Positions 39,265 through 44,443 of a stretch of DNA of 44,443 nucleotides are shown here, one piece after another. The notes below the pieces were generated by a model. It was not told the origin of the DNA. It was given only the letters and a program-made list of their open reading frames with translations, and did not search any database. The translations under genes and the position numbers were made by a program. Numbering within the stretch: position 1 is the first letter of the stretch; the number at the start of each line of letters is the position of its first letter. This stretch comes from Alphaproteobacteria bacterium (GTDB taxonomy: Bacteria; Pseudomonadota; Alphaproteobacteria; RF32; CAG-239). The stretch spans positions 67,692 through 112,134 of the forward strand of contig JAFTWG010000012.1 in the NCBI GenBank assembly GCA_017465405.1, in the 5' to 3' direction.

Positions 39265-42200
39265 TTATTGTTCTTTGATTTTATGTTTTTTATCAAACAT
39301 CTCTCCGATTATTGCAAAGAACATCGGCACAAACAATGTTGCTACGAAAGTTGATAAAATCATACCGCCAATCATTCCGGTTCCGATAGAGTGACGGCTT
39401 CCTGCGCCTGCTCCGGTAGAAATTGCCAAAGGCAATACACCGAAAGTAAAGGCCAAAGAAGTCATAACAATCGGACGGAAACGAAGTTTTGCAGCTTCAA
39501 TAGCGGCATTTGCATAGCTTAAGCCTTCTTCAACTTTTACCACCGCAAATTCCACAATCAAAATTGCGTTTTTGGCAGCCAAACCTATCAAAGTAACCAA
39601 ACCGACTTGGAAATACAAATCGTTTTGAATACCCCGCAAATAAACTGCTATTAAAGCTCCCAATACGGCAAACGGAACCGAAAGAATAACTACCATCGGT
39701 AAAGACCATTTTTCATATTGAGCCGCCAAAATCAAGAATATCATAATCAAACCAAAAGCAAATGCCTGTGAAGAAGCACCACCGGCTAATTTTTCCTGAT
39801 ATGCGGAACCGATCCAAGACAAGCTATAGTCACTGCCTAATACCTTTTCTGCAACTTCTTCCATTGCGGTAATTGCTTGACCCGAAGAATATCCGACCGC
39901 AGGGTCACCCATAATTTTCGCAGCAGGGAAAATATTGAAACGGTTAACCAACTCCGGTCCTGTCACTCTTTCCACATTAATCAACGTTGACAACGGAACA
40001 AGTTTACCGTCATTTGATTTAACATAGACATAACGCAAATCATCGGGAGTGCGACGGAATTTAGCTTCTGACTGAACACTAACACGGAAGTTACGCCCCA
40101 TATAAGTAAAGTCATTTACATATAAACTTCCGAATGTTGATTGCATAACCGTATATACGGCATTAATCGGCACATTCATAACTCGAGCTTTTTCTCGGTC
40201 TAAGTCAATGCGATATTGCGGAGTGCTAACCGAAAATGTAGTTTTTACATTTGCCAATTCCGGTCTTTTTGAAGCCTCATTAATAAACTCTTGAGTTTTA
40301 GCCATCAGTTCTTGCGAAGTTTTACCTGAACGATTTTGGATATATCCTTCAAAACCTCCGGTCATACTCATACCGGTAATCGGAGGCATAGAAAATGCAG
40401 CACCGACACCTTCAGGTTGGCTCATACCTATTCCGCTAAACACTTTAGATAAACTATCTGCTGATTGAGAAACAAGTTTTCTCTCTTCCCAGTCTTTCAA
40501 GATAATAAAGCTTATACCCGAATATGTGTTTTGACTTGAAGATAACATATTAAAGCCATTAATTGTCAATACATCAACTACATCCGGATTTTTCATAATA
40601 GCTTTACTAACCGTATCGGTCAGTTTTTCGGTACGAGATAAAGACGAAGCTTCAGGCATACTATAAGCCATCAAAAGATTACCTAAGTCTTCGTTAGGCA
40701 CCAATCCGCCCGGAACAATTTTAAATAGCATAACGATTGCAGCACATACACCGGCAAAACCCAACATTGTTATTTTGCGATAGTTTAAGCAAAATTTCAC
40801 ACCGGCAATATACCAATCGGTTACTTTATCGAAGAATATATTAAACCAACGGAAAAATCCTTTCGGTTCTTTATGTTCATCTTTGATAATCAAGGCGCAA
40901 AGCGACGGTGTCAAAGTTAAAGCCACAAGAGCGGAAATAAGCACGGAAACAGCAATAGTTACCGAAAACTGCTTATACATAACACCGGTCATACCGCCCA
41001 AAAAGGCAATAGGTAAAAACACCGATGAAAGCACCAACGCAACCGCAACCACCGGTCCCGACACTTCTTGCATAGCTTTTATTGCTGCTTCTTTAGGCGA
41101 TAATTTTTCATCGTGCATCAAACGTTCAACGTTCTCCAGCACAATAATCGCATCGTCCACCACAATACCGATTGCTAAAATAAGACCGAATAATGTGAGC
41201 AGATTGATTGAAAATCCCAACAAATACATTCCGGCAAAAGCCCCCACAATCGAAACGGGAACCGCCAAAATCGGAATAATTGTAGCTCTCATACTTTGCA
41301 AGAACAAATAAACAACGATAATAACCAAAACTACCGCTTCAAAAAAGGTATGAATAACCTCGTGAATAGACACATTTACGAATAAAGTTGTGTCATACGG
41401 AATTTCATAGGTTACACCTTCGGGGAAGTTTTTAGATAACTCTTTCATTTTGTTATTAACTGCTTCCGCCGTTTCAAGAGCATTTGCTCCCGGTTGCAAA
41501 TAAATAGCAAAAGCAACGGCCTCTTCCCCGTTAAAAGTAGATGTTACACTATAATCTTGGGCACCTAATTCAATACGAGCAACATCTTTAAGACGCAAGA
41601 TACCGCCCTTATCATCTGTACGAAGAATAATTTCACCAAATTCTTTCTCATCTACCAAACGACCTTTAGTATTTACTGAATAAGTATATGGCTGATACTC
41701 GTCCATCGGCTCTTGTCCGAATTGTCCGGCAGCAAATTGAGAGTTTTGCTCTTGAATGGCTGCAATAACATCTTGCGGTGTCATATTATAGTCGGCCAAT
41801 CGGTCCGGACTCAACCAAATGCGCATTGAATAGTCTTGTGAAGCAAATAAAGAGGCACTACCTACACCTTTAATACGCTTAATTTCATCTAACACATTCA
41901 ACAAAGCATAGTTTGCCACATATACCGAATCATATTTTTCAGAAGTTGAGCGCATTGCAACAACCTGAAGAATTGAGTTTGATTTTTGTTCAACGGTTAC
42001 CCCCATTTTTGTAACTTCGCTCGGAAGTTTTGAAGTTGCCGCTTGAACTTTGTTATTAACATCAATGGTAGCTTGATCGGGATCGGTTCCGATTTCAAAA
42101 ACGGCACCGATTGTCAAATAGCCGCTTGATGTGGCGTTTGAATACATATAAATCATATTTTTAACGCCGTTTAATTCTTGTTCAATCGGAGCGGCAACCG

Positions 42201-42381
42201 TATCGGCCAAAACTTCAGCCGTCGCTCCGGGGTAAATTGCCGAAATTTGAATTTCTGTCGGCACAATATTCGGATATTGTTCAACCGGTAATGCTTTCAT
42301 AGAAACAAGTCCGGCTAGAACAATAACCAAAGAAATTACCGTAGAAAAAATCGGTCTTTCAATAAAAAATTTTGAAAACAT
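39265..42381 (-). CDS. RND multidrug efflux transporter (AcrB/HAE1 family)
   Basis: 1038 aa, standard length. The N-terminal helix MFSKFFIERPIFSTVISLVIVLAGL, repeat-domain features (PIEQELNGVKNMIYM, DPDQATIDVNNKVQ), and TM4 IVVDDAIIVLENVERLM with the proton-relay Asp pair are present, as is the second-half TM10 lysine region LVTLIGLAAKNAILIVEF. It is a trimeric inner-membrane drug:H+ antiporter. Its gene lies 12 bases after the adaptor gene. No TolC-like gene is in the window, so a shared outer channel is expected. Confidence 0.95.
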   Translation of the reverse strand: MFSKFFIERPIFSTVISLVIVLAGLVSMKALPVEQYPNIVPTEIQISAIYPGATAEVLADTVAAPIEQELNGVKNMIYMYSNATSSGYLTIGAVFEIGTDPDQATIDVNNKVQAATSKLPSEVTKMGVTVEQKSNSILQVVAMRSTSEKYDSVYVANYALLNVLDEIKRIKGVGSASLFASQDYSMRIWLSPDRLADYNMTPQDVIAAIQEQNSQFAAGQFGQEPMDEYQPYTYSVNTKGRLVDEKEFGEIILRTDDKGGILRLKDVARIELGAQDYSVTSTFNGEEAVAFAIYLQPGANALETAEAVNNKMKELSKNFPEGVTYEIPYDTTLFVNVSIHEVIHTFFEAVVLVIIVVYLFLQSMRATIIPILAVPVSIVGAFAGMYLLGFSINLLTLFGLILAIGIVVDDAIIVLENVERLMHDEKLSPKEAAIKAMQEVSGPVVAVALVLSSVFLPIAFLGGMTGVMYKQFSVTIAVSVLISALVALTLTPSLCALIIKDEHKEPKGFFRWFNIFFDKVTDWYIAGVKFCLNYRKITMLGFAGVCAAIVMLFKIVPGGLVPNEDLGNLLMAYSMPEASSLSRTEKLTDTVSKAIMKNPDVVDVLTINGFNMLSSSQNTYSGISFIILKDWEERKLVSQSADSLSKVFSGIGMSQPEGVGAAFSMPPITGMSMTGGFEGYIQNRSGKTSQELMAKTQEFINEASKRPELANVKTTFSVSTPQYRIDLDREKARVMNVPINAVYTVMQSTFGSLYVNDFTYMGRNFRVSVQSEAKFRRTPDDLRYVYVKSNDGKLVPLSTLINVERVTGPELVNRFNIFPAAKIMGDPAVGYSSGQAITAMEEVAEKVLGSDYSLSWIGSAYQEKLAGGASSQAFAFGLIMIFLILAAQYEKWSLPMVVILSVPFAVLGALIAVYLRGIQNDLYFQVGLVTLIGLAAKNAILIVEFAVVKVEEGLSYANAAIEAAKLRFRPIVMTSLAFTFGVLPLAISTGAGAGSRHSIGTGMIGGMILSTFVATLFVPMFFAIIGEMFDKKHKIKEQ

Positions 42382-42393
42382 CTTATATCCTCT

Positions 42394-43524
42394 CTATTTT
42401 TCGGCAACAACCGGATTAACATTCATACCGGGGCGAAGCTTGAGCAATCCGGCAACCACCACTTTGTCTCCGGCTTTAAGTCCTTCATCAATAATCCACT
42501 CACCATTCGGAGTTGTAAGTCCGGTTTTTACGGACACGCTTTCCAGCACATTATTTTCGCCTACACGATACACATAAGAGCCGTTTGCTTCTTGCATAAC
42601 AGCTTCTTGCGGAACAGTTAAAGCATCAATACGAGTCAAACCCTCCATAACCAAACGTAAAAATTGTCCCGGACGGACTTTTCCTTCTTCGTTCGGAAAT
42701 ACGGCACGAAGTTTGATTGTTCCGGTACTTTCATCAATAGTAGGATTAATAAAATTGATTGTTCCGTTTTGATTATACATAGTATCGTCACCAAATCTTA
42801 CTTTAGCAACAATTTCTGCCTTATTTTCAGGATTGCGAATAAGTCCTCTTTCTGTCATGTCACGCAACGACATAATTTCATTTTCGGAAGCAGAAAAAAT
42901 AACATAAATAGGATCAACTTGAACAATTTTGGTCAATAATCCGGTTGTAGAAATCAAACTTCCTTCAGATTGAGCTTCCATACTTGTAATTCCGCTAATC
43001 GGAGCCTTAACCGTTGTATAATCAAAATTGAGCTGAGCAGCTTCAACGGCAGCTTGAGCCAACTCTTTAGATGCAGCTAAAGAATCCATGGTTGCTCTGG
43101 CTTCATCCAAAGCTTTATCACTGGCAAAACCTTGTTTATGGAGTTCGTCTGTACGTTTCCATTGCGTTTCGGCATTTATAAACTGAGCCTTAGCTTGAGC
43201 TAATTGGGCTTTTGCCTGATCTAAAGCAACTTTATATTGATCAGGATCAATTTCAAACAAAACACTACCTTCTTCAACTTTTGAACCTTCAACATAGTTG
43301 CGTTTTAACAAAATTCCGCTGACACGAGCACGAACTTCTGTTTCTTTTGAACCTTGAGCACGAGCAGAAAATTCAAAACTCAAAGGAATATTTTGTGGCG
43401 ACAACTCAATAACGCTGACATTTTGCGGTGTAGTTTGTGCCGTTTGATTTGTATTATTATCTTTACAAGCACTGAACGCTAAAATAAAACCGGTTAATAA
43501 AAACAATTTACGACATAAATTCAT
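42394..43524 (-). CDS. RND efflux adaptor lipoprotein (AcrA/MFP family)
   Basis: 376 aa from ATG 43524, chosen for GGAG seven bases upstream; ATG 43530 is too close to it. Lipoprotein signal MNLCRKLFLLTGFILAFSAC with Cys20. Membrane-fusion layout: barrel-sandwich hybrid (ARAQGSKETEVRARVSGILLKRNYVEGSKVEEGSVLFEIDP), alpha-hairpin (LDQAKAQLAQAKAQFINAETQWKR), the second half-motif APISGI and a C-terminal barrel (VRPGQFLRLVMEGL). First gene of the pump operon. Confidence 0.93.
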   Translation of the reverse strand: MNLCRKLFLLTGFILAFSACKDNNTNQTAQTTPQNVSVIELSPQNIPLSFEFSARAQGSKETEVRARVSGILLKRNYVEGSKVEEGSVLFEIDPDQYKVALDQAKAQLAQAKAQFINAETQWKRTDELHKQGFASDKALDEARATMDSLAASKELAQAAVEAAQLNFDYTTVKAPISGITSMEAQSEGSLISTTGLLTKIVQVDPIYVIFSASENEIMSLRDMTERGLIRNPENKAEIVAKVRFGDDTMYNQNGTINFINPTIDESTGTIKLRAVFPNEEGKVRPGQFLRLVMEGLTRIDALTVPQEAVMQEANGSYVYRVGENNVLESVSVKTGLTTPNGEWIIDEGLKAGDKVVVAGLLKLRPGMNVNPVVAEK

Positions 43525-43706
43525 TGTCATTCTCCATAAAGTTTCACATCTTTGATAATAAAATATATGAATATAATGAAAATTGCACTTTTTTATGATT
43601 TTTATTAACAAAAAGAATAATGGCCTTTGCCTTGTAATTACAATAAACATTAACGATATACATAACTCTGTTTTTGCGAAGAACTTTAGGTTAAGGCATA
43701 ATGTTT

Positions 43707-43901
43707 CCGGATTGCTTCGCAAGGACTGGCGTCAGCTCGCAATAACAATTTTTTCTGTCATTACGAGGAGCGAAAGCGACGTGGTAATTTCATTTCTACA
43801 CTGTCATTGCGAGAAAATTTTTAATTTTCGTGGCAATCCAGTTAAAAAAATATGCTTTTTTATTCTGGATTGCTTCGCAAGACTTCGTCGCTCGCAATGA
43901 C
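43707..43901. repeat. Palindromic interspersed repeat cluster
   Basis: Several copies of a palindromic unit: GTCATTGCGAG ... TGGCAATCCAG (43803-43841) paired with CTGGATTGCTTCGCAAG ... CTCGCAATGAC (43865-43901), plus degenerate copies at 43707-43747 and 43758-43790 (GTCATTACGAGGAGCGAAAGCGACGTGG in two parts). The type occurs as dispersed mobile-like palindromes in other bacterial genomes; here it is non-coding. Confidence 0.8.
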
Positions 43902-43904
43902 AAA

Positions 43905-43935
43905 AAGAGGCAAGTTTTTACTTGCCTCCTTTTGT
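43905..43935 (-). terminator. Terminator of the outer-membrane barrel gene
   Basis: GAGGCAAG / CTTGCCTC stem with a TTTTTA loop; read on the minus strand it ends in TTTTTG, downstream of the gene at 44038. Confidence 0.75.
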
Positions 43936-44037
43936 TGTTAGATGACCATAGAACTGGCTTTTACTATAAACTTGGAGAACGTGGGAAATAATAAGAAAAA
44001 TCTCTCTTTTTATGTATTAGTTACCCGTTATACGAGT

Positions 44038-44443
44038 TTACCAAGCGTAGTTTACACCGGCACCGACTGATGTTGCCTCATAATCTGAACCAAAGGTATA
44101 GTTAGCCCAACCGTATGCGGACCAGTTGTCATTGAAACCATAGTTACCTCCGATTTCAATTCTACCCAAGGTTTCATCGTCTATGGTGTCAACTTTGCCG
44201 ATTTCGGTTATTGTGACTTCATCGCCGTCTACAAGTGTTTGAACTATACTTGGTTTTACATAAATGCTGGCGGCTCCATTGTCGGTATATACAGCTTTGC
44301 TTAACTTCAAGCCGGCTTCTAATTCAACTTGTTTCAAGTCGTTATATTCTACCGTTTTGCCATAGTTATCGCTTGCATCATCATAGCTGACTTGGGTATA
44401 GAACACTCCTAAACTCGGGGTGACATATACTGTCTTATTCAAA
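44038..44443 (-). CDS. Outer-membrane beta-barrel / autotransporter end (start outside window)
   Basis: 134 codons are visible; the frame is open at the right edge, so the N-terminus is missing. Alternating amphipathic strands (VYVTPSLGVFYTQVSYDD, VELEAGLKLSKAV, ASIYVKPSIVQTL, LGRIEIGGNYGFNDNWSAYG) end in ATSVGAGVNYAW with a C-terminal aromatic residue, the signal for BAM insertion. This fits the final strands of an autotransporter or similar barrel. Codons are richer in third-position G/C than in most neighbours. Confidence 0.7.
   Translation of the reverse strand, partial: LNKTVYVTPSLGVFYTQVSYDDASDNYGKTVEYNDLKQVELEAGLKLSKAVYTDNGAASIYVKPSIVQTLVDGDEVTITEIGKVDTIDDETLGRIEIGGNYGFNDNWSAYGWANYTFGSDYEATSVGAGVNYAW

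Larger units (their letters stand above)
43525..44037. other. Gene-free stretch with palindromic repeats
   Basis: 513 bases without a supported gene. It holds the adaptor upstream region (43525-43706), the repeat cluster (43707-43901), a terminator for the gene at 44038, and an AT-rich stretch (43936-44037). A 105-codon ORF across the repeats is not credible. Confidence 0.7.

Noticed and set aside
43583..43900. 105-codon plus-strand ORF
   Set aside because: It runs through the palindromic repeat cluster and has no ribosome binding site or recognisable domain.

Overview
The window looks like a low-GC alphaproteobacterium, most likely an uncultured gut-type lineage. The evidence is a ruvA-ruvB-ybgC / tolQ-tolR-tolA neighbourhood, a DUF4167 protein, a bamE / DUF177 / rpmF / plsX / fabH / ihfA / merR block, rpoH, a 17-kDa-antigen-like lipoprotein, and GAAC-N7-GAAC (alphaproteobacterial-type) LexA boxes. 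UGA, UAA and UAG are all used as ordinary stops. No tRNA, rRNA, CRISPR array or transposase gene was seen.

Bases 1 to about 11,180 are the right part of a tailed-phage prophage, read leftwards: CI-like repressor (10518-11177, +), divergent three-operator switch, DUF6456-like gene in cro position, a 104-aa unknown, a promoter followed at once by two terminators, three gene cassettes with a shared N-terminal leader and variable C-terminal domain, a structured RNA on the opposite strand, an SOS-controlled pair of membrane genes, a large protein with a possible PBECR-type domain, terminase small and large subunits, a serum-amyloid-A-like protein with a membrane partner, a phage GroES, and a portal protein running off the left edge. 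Integrase and the tail and replication genes are not in the window.

The most unusual content is in this prophage. (1) Three or four proteins share a motif set D-x-Y-x-H ... D-x-x-x-N ... Cys resembling animal serum amyloid A and a bacterial toxin-associated domain that I recall as DUF6973. Each is followed by one or more tiny single-membrane-span proteins, most with a Cys-x(6-11)-Cys tail. Two of the leader-bearing genes carry the same in-frame UAA. (2) A roughly 190-nt RNA is built of two repeated structural units. (3) A sigma70-like promoter has a LexA box filling its 17-bp spacer and a second box upstream. (4) Intrinsic terminators sit just upstream of most late genes, which suggests processive antitermination.

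Bases 11,189 to 19,477 hold the tol-ruv region: two membrane proteins (one a probable catalytically dead L,D-transpeptidase-like protein), tolA, tolR, tolQ, then a tandem pair of paralogous lipoprotein/membrane genes inserted on the opposite strand, then ybgC, ruvB, ruvA and bamE. tolB and pal are not present. Bases 19,541 to 23,263 are a rightward block DUF177, rpmF, plsX, fabH, ihfA, merR. Bases 23,266 to 29,642 run leftwards: GNAT, phosphoesterase, DUF4167, prmC, a small ORF, rpoH, a secreted unknown and asnS.

Bases 29,783 to 36,748 run rightwards: glycine-zipper lipoprotein, unknown, FucP-like MFS transporter, HExxH protein, fhs, and a coaD-HD-phosphohydrolase fusion. After that come a leftward CDF metal exporter, a rightward surface-protein pair, a leftward RND pump with its adaptor, a palindromic repeat cluster and the end of an outer-membrane beta-barrel gene. 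Three host genes (14942, 15962, 35576) share a conserved AT-rich leader without a Shine-Dalgarno sequence.
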